DNA of 9,427 nucleotides from Thiomicrorhabdus sp. (GCA_021648185.1 JAKITH010000034.1:1-9427), one strand, 5' to 3'. Positions 1-5,650 are shown, counted from the first letter of the stretch. The notes: generated by a model from the letters alone, not told the origin. A program made the numbers and translations.

Positions 1-591
1 ACACTGTCTTTATTTCAACAAATTATCCAACAAAACGCCCTCAACTTGCAGTTCTTAAGCGATAAACCACTTGCTAAAGATTCATCACCCCAAACCCTGA
101 ACATCACGCCCCCTAACTCAAAAAACCACGCCATTATCAAAACCGCCCAAACCGCAGAAAGAGTGCTGCTCTTAGGCAGTAACCTAATGATGGCCAACCT
201 ATTCTATTTAGCCAAAATTCGCAGTACCACCGCTCAAAACCAACAAACACTCGCCCTCTTGCACAGTGAAGACCGCTTTCCCTTTCGAGTCAAACCGGCT
301 TTAATCATGGCACCCAATTTACCGCCAGAAGCCATTGGCACCAGCAGCCTGTTAGAAGATTGGAACATCCCCAATCGACTCACCAGCCAAAGTGATCTCC
401 CCGGCTGCTTTGATGGCACCCTAGAGGAACTCTTTGCCTACTGGCTAGCAGAACAACATAACGATTGCCATGAATCGTGGCAAGTGATTATTTGCGCCTC
501 AAACGAGATCCAAAAAAAATGCCTAAACGTGAACCAGCCTTACGACTGGATTCACTGTTTAGGCATTCATTACGATCTTAACCGATTCTAA
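1..591 (+). CDS. 3' part of a PyrK-like / ferredoxin-reductase-type NAD-binding protein (5' end outside window)
   Basis: The frame is open from base 1 to the TAA at 589-591, giving 196 visible residues; the true start lies upstream. A hydrophobic strand followed by a helix (ERVLLLGSNLMMANLFYLA, about residues 53-71) sits where a nucleotide-binding turn would be. It is followed by ALLHSEDRFPF, LLEDWNIPNRL and LPGCFDGTLEELFAYWL. From memory of the family, this order resembles the NAD-binding half of dihydroorotate-dehydrogenase electron-transfer (PyrK-like) and ferredoxin-reductase-like proteins, where the LEDWGI and PGCF(D/E)G motifs are common. The classical Gly-rich GxGxG turn is not conserved, and the C-terminus (from WQVIICASNEIQKK on) lacks the cysteine cluster that binds 2Fe-2S in PyrK. 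It may therefore be a diverged paralogue with another role. It converges on the minus-strand small gene with only 2 bp between stop codons. Its last 80 bases also encode, on the other strand, the terminator of the ppk2 unit. The family assignment is tentative. Confidence 0.5.
   Translation, partial: TLSLFQQIIQQNALNLQFLSDKPLAKDSSPQTLNITPPNSKNHAIIKTAQTAERVLLLGSNLMMANLFYLAKIRSTTAQNQQTLALLHSEDRFPFRVKPALIMAPNLPPEAIGTSSLLEDWNIPNRLTSQSDLPGCFDGTLEELFAYWLAEQHNDCHESWQVIICASNEIQKKCLNVNQPYDWIHCLGIHYDLNRF
512..565 (-). terminator. Intrinsic terminator of the ppk2-small gene transcript, embedded in the convergent gene
   Basis: Arms at 520-533 and 551-565 pair (TGCCTAAACGTGAA with TTCACTGTTTAGGCA, one bulged T at 556). 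The stem continues with CCAG/CTGG (534-537 / 546-549) around an 8-nt loop. Together this makes about 18 base pairs with two single-base bulges. Read on the minus strand, the stem is followed directly by eight T residues (A run at 512-519 on the plus strand), the classical Rho-independent form. It lies about 30 bp beyond the stop of the small gene. No T-run follows the stem on the plus strand, so it should act on minus-strand transcripts only. Confidence 0.85.
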
Positions 592-593
592 CG

Positions 594-842
594 CTATAAC
601 TCTTCCTCACAACGGCTCTCTAATCGCTCAATCGAGGTTAAGCGTTTACGGGTGGATTGCGCTAAGGCTTCCACCTCTTTGACCGTTTCATGCAATGCCG
701 TGGAAATAGCTTTACCCAACGCCGCCTCAATTAAAATATGCAACTCTTCCAAACTCTCTTTGCCCAATGCTTTTAGTTGCGCATCCGTCAAACTTTTGCG
801 AAAACCATCTACCACTTGATAAGCGTGTGTTTCAATATTCAT
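594..842 (-). CDS. Small helical protein of unknown function, downstream of ppk2
   Basis: This encodes 82 residues starting MNIETHAYQVVDGFRK and ending ESRCEEEL. The ATG at 840-842 is preferred because an AAGGAG Shine-Dalgarno (850-855) lies 7 nt upstream. An in-frame ATG further up (876-878) lies in the loop of a hairpin and has no comparable site. The composition (many Glu, Lys, Leu, Ala; no Pro or Trp) and the run from about residue 26 to 78 (LEELHILIEAALGKAISTALHETVKEVEALAQSTRKRL) suggest long amphipathic helices, possibly a coiled coil. There is no signal peptide or membrane segment, so it is likely cytosolic. I do not recognise the family. It lies 66 bp after ppk2 in the same direction and shares its terminator, so a role connected with polyphosphate or PPK2 is possible but only inferred from position. 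A phasin-like granule protein is one idea without direct support. Confidence 0.8.
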   Translation of the reverse strand: MNIETHAYQVVDGFRKSLTDAQLKALGKESLEELHILIEAALGKAISTALHETVKEVEALAQSTRKRLTSIERLESRCEEEL

Positions 843-849
843 ATCTGTA

Positions 850-855
850 CTCCTT
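850..855 (-). promoter_or_regulatory. Shine-Dalgarno (AAGGAG) fixing the start of the small gene
   Basis: Read on the minus strand, AAAAGGAG lies 7 nt before the ATG at 840-842. It follows the 3' arm of the hairpin at 858-897, so folding of that hairpin leaves the site exposed. Confidence 0.75.
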
Positions 856-857
856 TT

Positions 858-897
858 AGGAAGCTCTGAATAAGTCATGATTTTTTCAGGGCTTCCT
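858..897 (-). repeat. Inverted repeat (hairpin) between ppk2 and the small gene
   Basis: The arms AGGAAGCTCTGAA (858-870) and TTCAGGGCTTCCT (885-897) pair at 12 of 13 positions, with one G-U pair possible in RNA, around a 14-nt loop. There is no T-run after the stem on the minus strand; the sequence after it is AAAAGGAG, the ribosome-binding site of the small gene. It therefore does not look like an intrinsic terminator. It could be an mRNA processing or stability element separating ppk2 from the small gene. Confidence 0.7.
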
Positions 898-908
898 TTA
901 GTAAAACT

Positions 909-1703
909 CTAATCTACCTGAAAAATATCTTCACCCGAACTGATGATCAACGGATCATTAGAGCCAACAACGGATTCGTCTTTGCCTTCATAAGGTACCA
1001 TGTTTAAAAAATAGCGCATGGTTTCTAGACGAGCGCGCTTTTTATCATTCGATTTTACCACCGTCCAAGGCGCTTGTGTGGTGTTGGTGTAGAAGAACAT
1101 ATCCTCTTTGGCTTTGGTGTAGTCGTCCCATCTATCCAACGAGGCCAAATCCATCGGACTTAACTTCCACTGTTTTAATGGGTCGTTCTTGCGCGAATTA
1201 AACCGTCTTAACTGCTCTTTTCGTCCGACAGAGAACCAAAACTTCATCAGCTTTACACCGTCTTCGGTAATCATTCGTTCAAACTCGGGCACTTGACGCA
1301 TAAACTGAGTGTACTCTTGTGGCGTACAAAAGCCCATTACACGCTCCACGCCTGAGCGGTTATACCAAGAACGATCAAACAGGACAATTTCACCCGCCGT
1401 AGGCAGGTTTTGTACATAACGCTGAAAGTACCATTGACCTTTCTCAATTTCACTCGGTTTATCCAGTGCCACCACGCGTGCGCCACGCGGGTTAAGGTGT
1501 TCCATAATCCGCTTAATGGTTCCCCCTTTGCCTGCCGCATCGCGCCCTTCAAATACTAGAATAATACGCTCATTGTTCTCTTTAACCCATTTTTGCAATT
1601 TTAACAGCTCAATTTGCAATAAACGCTTGGTTTTTTCATACTCCTTTGTCTCAATTTTACCGGCATAAGGGTAACTTCCTTCACTTGATTTTACTTTTTT
1701 CAT
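909..1703 (-). CDS. ppk2: Polyphosphate kinase 2 (PPK2 family, single-domain)
   Basis: This 264-residue protein is the usual size of a one-domain PPK2. The family moves phosphate between inorganic polyphosphate and nucleotides in the cytosol; class I enzymes typically make NTP from NDP and polyphosphate, and the class here is inferred only. The Walker A motif is at residues 51-61 (FEGRDAAGKGG, K59) and the Walker B-like strand at 105-116 (EIVLFDRSWYNR, D110). Other family stretches are GVERVMGFC (118-126), FWFSVGRKEQLRRF (155-168), LDRWDDYTKAKEDMF (189-203) and APWTVVKSNDKKRARL (211-226). No key residue appears missing. The start at 1701-1703 has an AGGAGG site (1708-1713) only 4 nt upstream, somewhat close. 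A TATACT hexamer (1743-1748) could be a -10 box, but I see no good -35. The small helical gene follows after 66 bp. The family call is very sure; the nucleotide preference cannot be read from sequence. Confidence 0.95.
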   Translation of the reverse strand: MKKVKSSEGSYPYAGKIETKEYEKTKRLLQIELLKLQKWVKENNERIILVFEGRDAAGKGGTIKRIMEHLNPRGARVVALDKPSEIEKGQWYFQRYVQNLPTAGEIVLFDRSWYNRSGVERVMGFCTPQEYTQFMRQVPEFERMITEDGVKLMKFWFSVGRKEQLRRFNSRKNDPLKQWKLSPMDLASLDRWDDYTKAKEDMFFYTNTTQAPWTVVKSNDKKRARLETMRYFLNMVPYEGKDESVVGSNDPLIISSGEDIFQVD

Positions 1704-1903
1704 CCATCCTCCTAGTTGATTAATTTAAAAGTAATTACATTAAGTATACGCCTATATTTCAGCCAAAAAGACCATCAGAATTCAATTTTTTTATGGAAGG
1801 GTAACAGTAAAACTTATAAGGAAAATTACCTAGAAATAGTAAGGTTTTAAATTCGTTAAAAACCAGAAAGGATTCGTTATTTTTTTATACAATAGAGTGT
1901 TAT
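1704..1903. other. AT-rich intergenic region upstream of ppk2, no gene seen
   Basis: With the adjacent 163-bp element and the dgt leader, this makes a 442-bp gap between the divergent ppk2 and dgt genes. No convincing coding frame is visible. It should hold the ppk2 promoter (possible -10 TATACT at 1743-1748, minus strand). A plus-strand TACAAT (1888-1893) just before the element could be a remnant of an older dgt promoter, without a clear -35. An 8-bp direct repeat ATTCGTTA occurs at 1851-1858 and 1872-1879. Confidence 0.4.
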
Positions 1904-2066
1904 CCCTAATCCGCAGATAGAGAATCTGTTTATAGCGCAAGTCCTTGACGCGCCTAGCAAATGCAAAAAATGACGTATCACCAATAAGGTGACGTTGTCT
2001 TTTTTGCATTCACTATGCACATCAATTACTTATACTCTAATTCACATTTCTATCTGCGGATTAGGG
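1904..2066 (+). mobile_element. 163-bp MITE-like element, copy 1 (upstream of dgt)
   Basis: The element begins CCCTAATCCGCAGATAGA (1904-1921) and ends with its perfect inverse TCTATCTGCGGATTAGGG (2049-2066), an 18-bp terminal inverted repeat. It carries no meaningful coding frame. A near copy of the same length and orientation lies at 3520-3682, differing at 8 positions with no indels (about 95% identity). Inside are a palindrome around CAAGTCCTTG (about 1933-1956) and a long central hairpin (1962-2008). The flanks (GTTAT left, TTTAA right) do not form a clear direct repeat, so this copy is either older or had its target duplication eroded. Length, terminal repeats and lack of a transposase fit a non-autonomous miniature inverted-repeat element. 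I cannot name the insertion-sequence family that would mobilise it. Confidence 0.8.
1962..2008. repeat. Central hairpin of element copy 1
   Basis: TGCAAAAAA (1962-1970) pairs with TTTTTTGCA (2000-2008), and TCACC (1978-1982) pairs with GGTGA (1988-1992) around the loop AATAA. An imperfect middle section lies between them. The A6/T6 outer arms give a U-run after the inner stem on both strands, so it could work as a weak two-way terminator or as a structured RNA. Confidence 0.6.
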
Positions 2067-2145
2067 TTTAATAATAAACGATTTTTAGACGCGGCTTACT
2101 GTTTTTCAGTATTATTAGACCCTTAAAACGATAGAGATAAAGTGA

Positions 2146-3519
2146 ATGAACTCCATGAACACGCTTGATAATCAGTGTTGGACGCAACGGTATACCGATT
2201 TTTTAAACGACTATGACCCTCGTCCCGCGCGTATTGTGTACCAACGGGATCGTGCACGCGTCATTCATTCCGCCTCTTTTCGACGATTGCAGGCCAAAAC
2301 CCAAATTTTTGGTTTAAGTGAATCCGATTTTTATCGCACTCGCTTAACTCATTCGATGGAAGTGGCTCAAATTGGGTCAGGATTGGTAGAGCAATTGATT
2401 ACGGTGGGGATGTCAGAATTGGGGGACGATGCAGCGTATATCGAGTGGTTGCCCTCGTTTTATTTAATTGAAGCGATCTGTTTAGCGCATGATTTGGGTC
2501 ATCCACCCTTTGGGCATGGGGGCGAGGTGGCGTTAAATTATATGATGCGTCATTACGGAGGGTTTGAAGGCAATGCCCAAACGCTCAGAATTATGACGAC
2601 TTTGGGTGAATATACCCCTAAGAATGGCTTGGATCTGTCCCGAAGAACTATGCTGGGTGTATTAAAATATCCTGCCATCTATAATGACATTACCGCCTCT
2701 AATTCGGACTATTTAGCGCAATTGCAAGAGCAGCAGGTCGATGATTTTAGAACCTTACAAATGAACCGTTGGAAACCGCCTAAAAGTCTTTATTTAGAAG
2801 AAAAAGCTATTTTTAACTGGGTGCTTGAGCCTTTTTCATTGGCCGATAAAGCTCGATTCATGGAGTTGATGCCGTCGGATAAAGGCCACTCAAAAACCAA
2901 ATATACCGCGCTGGATACCTCCATTATGGAGTTGGCCGATGATATCGCCTATGGCATTCACGATTTAGAAGATGCGGTGGCGATGAAAATGGTTTCACGC
3001 GAACAGTGGCAAGCCGAAGTGATGGAAACAGAAGCGTTTAAACAGTATGCGCTGTGGGACAGCACCATGACCGAACGACTCTTTAGTCACTCATCCAAAG
3101 GGCGAAAACATGCGGTGAGCAAAATGGTTGGCATTATGGTTGAGAGCATTTACATGGCCGAGGATGAGGCATTTGAACACCCGCTATTACGCTATCAAGC
3201 AAGACTGCAAGAGGGGCCGAGTGTGGTTCTGAATTTATTAAAACAATTTGTGTATAAAAATGTGATTACCATTCCAGAAGTCAAACAGATGGAATACAAA
3301 GGTCAGTTGATTGTGCTAGAGTTGTTTAAATCATTAAGAGCAAATCCCGGTGCGCTATTGCCCTCTAAAAGTTATGAAAAGTATCAAAAGGCGGGCAGTG
3401 AGCAGGCACAGCAAAGAGTGATTTCCGATTACATTGCAGGCATGACCAATACTTATGCTGCCAGACTTTACGCCAAGTTGTTTACGCCTGAGCAAGGCTC
3501 TATTTTTGACCAGTTATAA
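2146..3519 (+). CDS. dgt: Deoxyguanosinetriphosphate triphosphohydrolase (dGTPase, HD superfamily)
   Basis: The 457-residue protein has the HD-domain metal ligands in order: RLTHSMEVA (H69), CLAHDLGHPPFGHGGE (H115-D116, with H119 and H124 in the HPPFGH motif) and MELADDIAYGIHDLEDA (D265/D266). The Dgt signatures ARVIHSASFRRLQAKTQIF (37-55) and GFEGNAQTLRI (139-149) are also present. The family hydrolyses dGTP, and in some members other dNTPs, to the deoxynucleoside and triphosphate in the cytosol, tuning dNTP pools. Some dGTPases are known to restrict phage by dNTP depletion; whether this one does is unknown. A start at 2155 (MNTLDNQ) is possible, since the site before 2146 (GAGATAAAGTGA) is weak. 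It is transcribed divergently from ppk2 and convergently to tonB. Both flanks carry a 163-bp element; the downstream one begins at the base after the TAA stop. The protein is full length and intact. Confidence 0.95.
   Translation: MNSMNTLDNQCWTQRYTDFLNDYDPRPARIVYQRDRARVIHSASFRRLQAKTQIFGLSESDFYRTRLTHSMEVAQIGSGLVEQLITVGMSELGDDAAYIEWLPSFYLIEAICLAHDLGHPPFGHGGEVALNYMMRHYGGFEGNAQTLRIMTTLGEYTPKNGLDLSRRTMLGVLKYPAIYNDITASNSDYLAQLQEQQVDDFRTLQMNRWKPPKSLYLEEKAIFNWVLEPFSLADKARFMELMPSDKGHSKTKYTALDTSIMELADDIAYGIHDLEDAVAMKMVSREQWQAEVMETEAFKQYALWDSTMTERLFSHSSKGRKHAVSKMVGIMVESIYMAEDEAFEHPLLRYQARLQEGPSVVLNLLKQFVYKNVITIPEVKQMEYKGQLIVLELFKSLRANPGALLPSKSYEKYQKAGSEQAQQRVISDYIAGMTNTYAARLYAKLFTPEQGSIFDQL
3515..3519. 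repeat. Left target-site duplication (TATAA) of element copy 2
   Basis: TATAA directly precedes the CCCTAATCC end of copy 2 and recurs directly after its GGG end at 3683-3687. Its last three bases are the stop codon of dgt. A 5-bp direct repeat is expected from a staggered-cut transposition, but in AT-rich DNA a short match alone is only moderate evidence. Confidence 0.6.
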
Positions 3520-3682
3520 CCCTAATCCGCAGATAGAGAATCCGTTTATAGCGCAAGTCCTTGACGCGCCTAGCAAACGCAAAAAATGACGTATCACCAA
3601 TAAGGTGACGTTGTCTTTTTTGCATTCACTCTGCACATCAACTACTTACACTCTAGTTCACATTTCTATCTGCGAACTAGGG
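3520..3682 (+). mobile_element. 163-bp MITE-like element, copy 2 (between dgt and tonB)
   Basis: This has the same length and orientation as copy 1. Compared with it, 155 of 163 bases agree; seven of the eight differences are transitions, and six lie in the last 52 bp. The left terminal repeat is intact; the right one reads TCTATCTGCGAACTAGGG, with two mismatches to the inverse of the left end. It is bordered by TATAA on both sides. It fills nearly all the space between the convergent dgt (stop 3519) and tonB (stop 3700). Its central hairpin (3579-3623) is therefore the most likely transcription stop for both genes. Confidence 0.8.
3579..3623. terminator. Central hairpin of element copy 2, possible two-way terminator for dgt and tonB
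   Basis: GCAAAAAA (3579-3586) and TTTTTTGC (3616-3623) enclose an imperfect stem closed by TCACC-AATAA-GGTGA. On each strand the inner stem is followed some ten bases later by six T residues. No other terminator-like structure lies between the two convergent genes. The inner stem is short (5 bp, plus a bulged extension), so termination strength is uncertain. Confidence 0.45.
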
Positions 3683-3687
3683 TATAA
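3683..3687. repeat. Right target-site duplication (TATAA) of element copy 2
   Basis: TATAA follows the terminal GGG of copy 2 and matches the five bases before its left end (3515-3519). Confidence 0.6.
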
Positions 3688-3699
3688 CGCTCTCCTCTC

Positions 3700-4476
3700 T
3701 TAACGCAATAAAAATACAATAGGCACTTCAAACACCATGCTTTGGCGTGGGTCATTTAATGACATGGCAGGAAAAGGGCTGGCGTTTTGCGCGGTTTTTA
3801 ATGCGGCTTTGTCCAGTAAACGATTGCCCGTTGATTGTGTTAGTTTGATTGTTTGCACCACGCCTGTTCGGTCAATCTGTATTCTTAATATTCCCTCCCC
3901 CTCAATTCGCATTCGTTTGGCTCTTTTAGGATAGACTTTGTATTGGTTTAGCCATGCACTGAGCTGTTGTTGGTATTGTTTGGCTTCTTTATTGGTAAAT
4001 GAATTGGCAGGGGGTGAAGGCGCTTGAGTCGCTGGCGTTGATTTCGCTTCTGGCATAGGGGGAGGGAGAATTTTTTGAGAATTTAACTTTGGCTCGGATG
4101 TTGTAGTCGTCTTTGGCGTAGGTTTTGGTGTTGTTTTAGGCTTGTCAATTGGCTTAATATCAGGTTTGAGAGTTGGCTTAGAAGCCGGTTTAACGAGGGG
4201 TTTTGTTGCCGCTTTAAGCACAGGGCTGGCTTTGGCAGGAACTTTATCCGTCGTTTTAATAGGGGGGGTAATTTCCTGTTTTACGGGAGGTGTTTTGACG
4301 GATGGCTCAGGCGTATTAAATGGCTTGGTGGCATGGGCAAGCGTAATGGTTACCGTAGGCGGAGCGGGTTTTATATTGGTTTTGGGTGTTTCAGTAAATG
4401 TCATCAACCACAGCGCCACACCCGCATGGAAAAGTAAGGCAAGAAAGAGGGCGGTGAGTAGGTGGCGTTGAGTCAT
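3700..4476 (-). CDS. tonB: TonB family energy-transducing protein
   Basis: This 258-residue periplasm-spanning protein would carry energy from ExbB-ExbD in the inner membrane to outer-membrane receptors. Residues 7-26 form one N-terminal membrane anchor (LTALFLALLFHAGVALWLMT) with a histidine (H17) at the position typical of TonB anchors. Residues about 30-160 are rich in Pro, Lys and Thr with many KP and TP pairs, the extended periplasmic spacer. Residues about 165-258 form the C-terminal TonB domain, including YPKRAKRMRIEGEGILRIQIDRTGVV (182-207) and ending FEVPIVFLLR. It starts 6 bp after the exbD stop with no strong Shine-Dalgarno, so translation is probably coupled to exbD. It is the last gene of exbB-exbD-tonB and ends 17 bp before element copy 2. 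The gene is complete. Confidence 0.93.
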   Translation of the reverse strand: MTQRHLLTALFLALLFHAGVALWLMTFTETPKTNIKPAPPTVTITLAHATKPFNTPEPSVKTPPVKQEITPPIKTTDKVPAKASPVLKAATKPLVKPASKPTLKPDIKPIDKPKTTPKPTPKTTTTSEPKLNSQKILPPPMPEAKSTPATQAPSPPANSFTNKEAKQYQQQLSAWLNQYKVYPKRAKRMRIEGEGILRIQIDRTGVVQTIKLTQSTGNRLLDKAALKTAQNASPFPAMSLNDPRQSMVFEVPIVFLLR

Positions 4477-4482
4477 ATTTAA

Positions 4483-4881
4483 TTATTTCTGCGAGGTCGC
4501 TAGTGCGATGTTGGTGCCACCCGCTTGTCGAATCTCATCCATCACATTGAGCAATTGTTGTACTTGGGTTTCGGCATCGCTTTTAAGGGTGATGGGCGTT
4601 TGACTGTTTTCAGCAATGAGTGGCACAAGTGCATTTTGTAACTGGGTTAATGCAATGCGTTGGCCATTGATGCTTAATTCGCCTAATGGATTGATTGCCA
4701 CGGTAATGGGAGTGATGTCGATGGATTGTGCACTGCTGGATTCAGGCAATTCCAGTTCAATGGCTTCGGGGGTCACAAAGGTGCTGGTGAGCATAAAAAA
4801 CACCAGTAATAGAAAGACAATATCAATCAATGGAGCAATATCAAGGTGTGAGTGAATGCGAGCGCGGCCTTTAAAGTCCAT
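4483..4881 (-). CDS. exbD: Biopolymer transport protein ExbD
   Basis: This 132-residue inner-membrane protein pairs with ExbB to use the proton-motive force and drive TonB. The short cytosolic start MDFKGRARIHSH is followed by the single membrane helix LDIAPLIDIVFLLLVFFML (13-31). D20 in PLID is the equivalent of the essential membrane aspartate (D25 in E. coli ExbD). The remainder is the periplasmic ExbD/TolR domain (ITLKSDAETQVQQLLNVMDEIRQAG, about 97-121). I place the start at 4879-4881 because GAGGA (4890-4894) lies 8 nt upstream and the length then matches the family. Longer in-frame starts up to 4941 would add an unlikely basic extension with poor ribosome sites. It overlaps the end of exbB by 11 bp, which suggests coupled translation. 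Confidence 0.92.
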   Translation of the reverse strand: MDFKGRARIHSHLDIAPLIDIVFLLLVFFMLTSTFVTPEAIELELPESSSAQSIDITPITVAINPLGELSINGQRIALTQLQNALVPLIAENSQTPITLKSDAETQVQQLLNVMDEIRQAGGTNIALATSQK

Positions 4882-5548
4882 GCGTTTCATCCTCAATTTT
4901 TTCATTGTCATGGCTTGAAACATGCGCGGGGCTTTTGCCAAAGTGGCGCAGTATACGAATACTGACGTCTTTCATTGAGGCACGTACTTGGTCAACCTCT
5001 CCTTCTAAATAATAAAAAGCGGCCATGGCAGGAATGGCAACGGTGAGTCCAAAGGCGGTGGTCAGTAAGGCTTCCCAAATACCGCCTGATAAAATAGAGG
5101 GGTCTACTTTTGCCCCAGCGGCCTCTAAGCTCATAAAGGCGATAATCATGCCCGTTACGGTGCCTAATAGTCCTAAAAGAGGGCTTAAGTGCGCGATAGA
5201 CGATAATCCACGTAACCAAGATTCCAAGTCGCGAATGTGCGCGGTTCCCACACGGGTGATTTCTGCTTCCACATCTTTACTCGACATGGTTGTGTCTGCT
5301 CCGCACTCTATGGCACGAGCCATCACTTGTGCAATGGGGTTTTGCAGAGGCGCTAAGGTGTTTAAGGCCGTTTGTGTCTCGCCTTGTTGTAATGCGAGTA
5401 AAACGGGGTCTACAAACGTCAAACGGCGTAAGCCGCTGCGGTAAAACTGAAACAGTTTGAGCAAGATGATGGTGAGTGCCAAAATGGACATGGCGAGTAA
5501 CACCAGCATGACAGGGCCACCTTGTTGAAAAATAGTTAGGATGGTCAT
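4871..5548 (-). CDS. exbB: Biopolymer transport protein ExbB (MotA/TolQ/ExbB family)
   Basis: This 225-residue inner-membrane protein forms the proton-channel complex with ExbD. There are three membrane segments: residues 13-35 (VMLVLLAMSILALTIILLKLF), about 118-140 (IAHLSPLLGLLGTVTGMIIAF) and about 158-180 (WEALLTTAFGLTVAIPAMAAFYY). A long cytosolic loop between the first two carries SSKDVEAEITRVGTAHIRDLESWLRGL (89-115). The LLGLLGTVTGM and TTAFGLTVAIPA motifs hold the conserved threonines of the family. The C-terminal tail is charged. The ribosome site is weak (GGAAAT about 9 nt before the ATG). It lies 102 bp after the TonB-dependent receptor in the same direction with a hairpin between them; I see no clear own promoter or Fur box, so read-through from the receptor promoter is likely. 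TolQ is an alternative, but the partner tonB and receptor favour ExbB. Confidence 0.93.
   Translation of the reverse strand: MTILTIFQQGGPVMLVLLAMSILALTIILLKLFQFYRSGLRRLTFVDPVLLALQQGETQTALNTLAPLQNPIAQVMARAIECGADTTMSSKDVEAEITRVGTAHIRDLESWLRGLSSIAHLSPLLGLLGTVTGMIIAFMSLEAAGAKVDPSILSGGIWEALLTTAFGLTVAIPAMAAFYYLEGEVDQVRASMKDVSIRILRHFGKSPAHVSSHDNEKIEDETHGL
4890..4894 (-). promoter_or_regulatory. Shine-Dalgarno (GAGGA) fixing the exbD start
   Basis: Located inside the last codons of exbB, 8 nt before the ATG at 4879-4881. It would sit directly against the next in-frame ATG upstream (4888-4890), which rules that start out. Confidence 0.65.
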
Positions 5549-5589
5549 CTGATTATTTCCATATTAAATAGAGGGGGGGAGAAAATTTT

Positions 5590-5620
5590 AAAAGTGGTGG
5601 ATGAAAAAACCACCACTTTT
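5590..5620 (-). terminator. Intrinsic terminator or attenuator after the TonB-dependent receptor
   Basis: The arms AAAAGTGGTGG (5590-5600) and CCACCACTTTT (5610-5620) are perfectly complementary (11 bp) around a 9-nt loop. On the minus strand the stem ends in TTTT followed by AAAATTTT, a moderate U-run. It lies 31 bp after the receptor stop and 41 bp before exbB. It may end most receptor transcripts and let a fraction continue into exbB-exbD-tonB, giving more receptor than energiser. Confidence 0.75.
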
Positions 5621-5650
5621 TAGGAATTATGAGGCCTTAATTGTGTGCGT

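Noticed and set aside
2004..2036. An outward promoter in element copy 1 driving dgt (TTGCAT ... TATACT)
   Set aside because: The spacing between the two hexamers is 21 bp and no better -35 is present; the matching hexamer in copy 2 is TACACT. Possible but not supportable.
1904..2066. The 163-bp element as an integron attC site, CRISPR unit or tRNA
   Set aside because: The ends do not match attC core sites, there are no regularly spaced spacers, and no cloverleaf or T-loop pattern is visible.
1904..3682. A composite transposon carrying dgt between two elements
   Set aside because: Copy 2 has its own TATAA duplication, showing separate insertion, and the outer flanks (GTTAT left, TATAA right) do not match each other. 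The outer right end is also the degraded one.
4142..4471. An open plus-strand frame of about 109 codons opposite tonB
   Set aside because: It mirrors the repetitive Pro/Lys/Thr-rich spacer of TonB on the other strand; no ribosome site and no family resemblance.
5025..5444. An open plus-strand frame of about 139 codons opposite exbB
   Set aside because: It is antisense to a clearly recognised gene with membrane helices, shows no family features and has no ribosome site.
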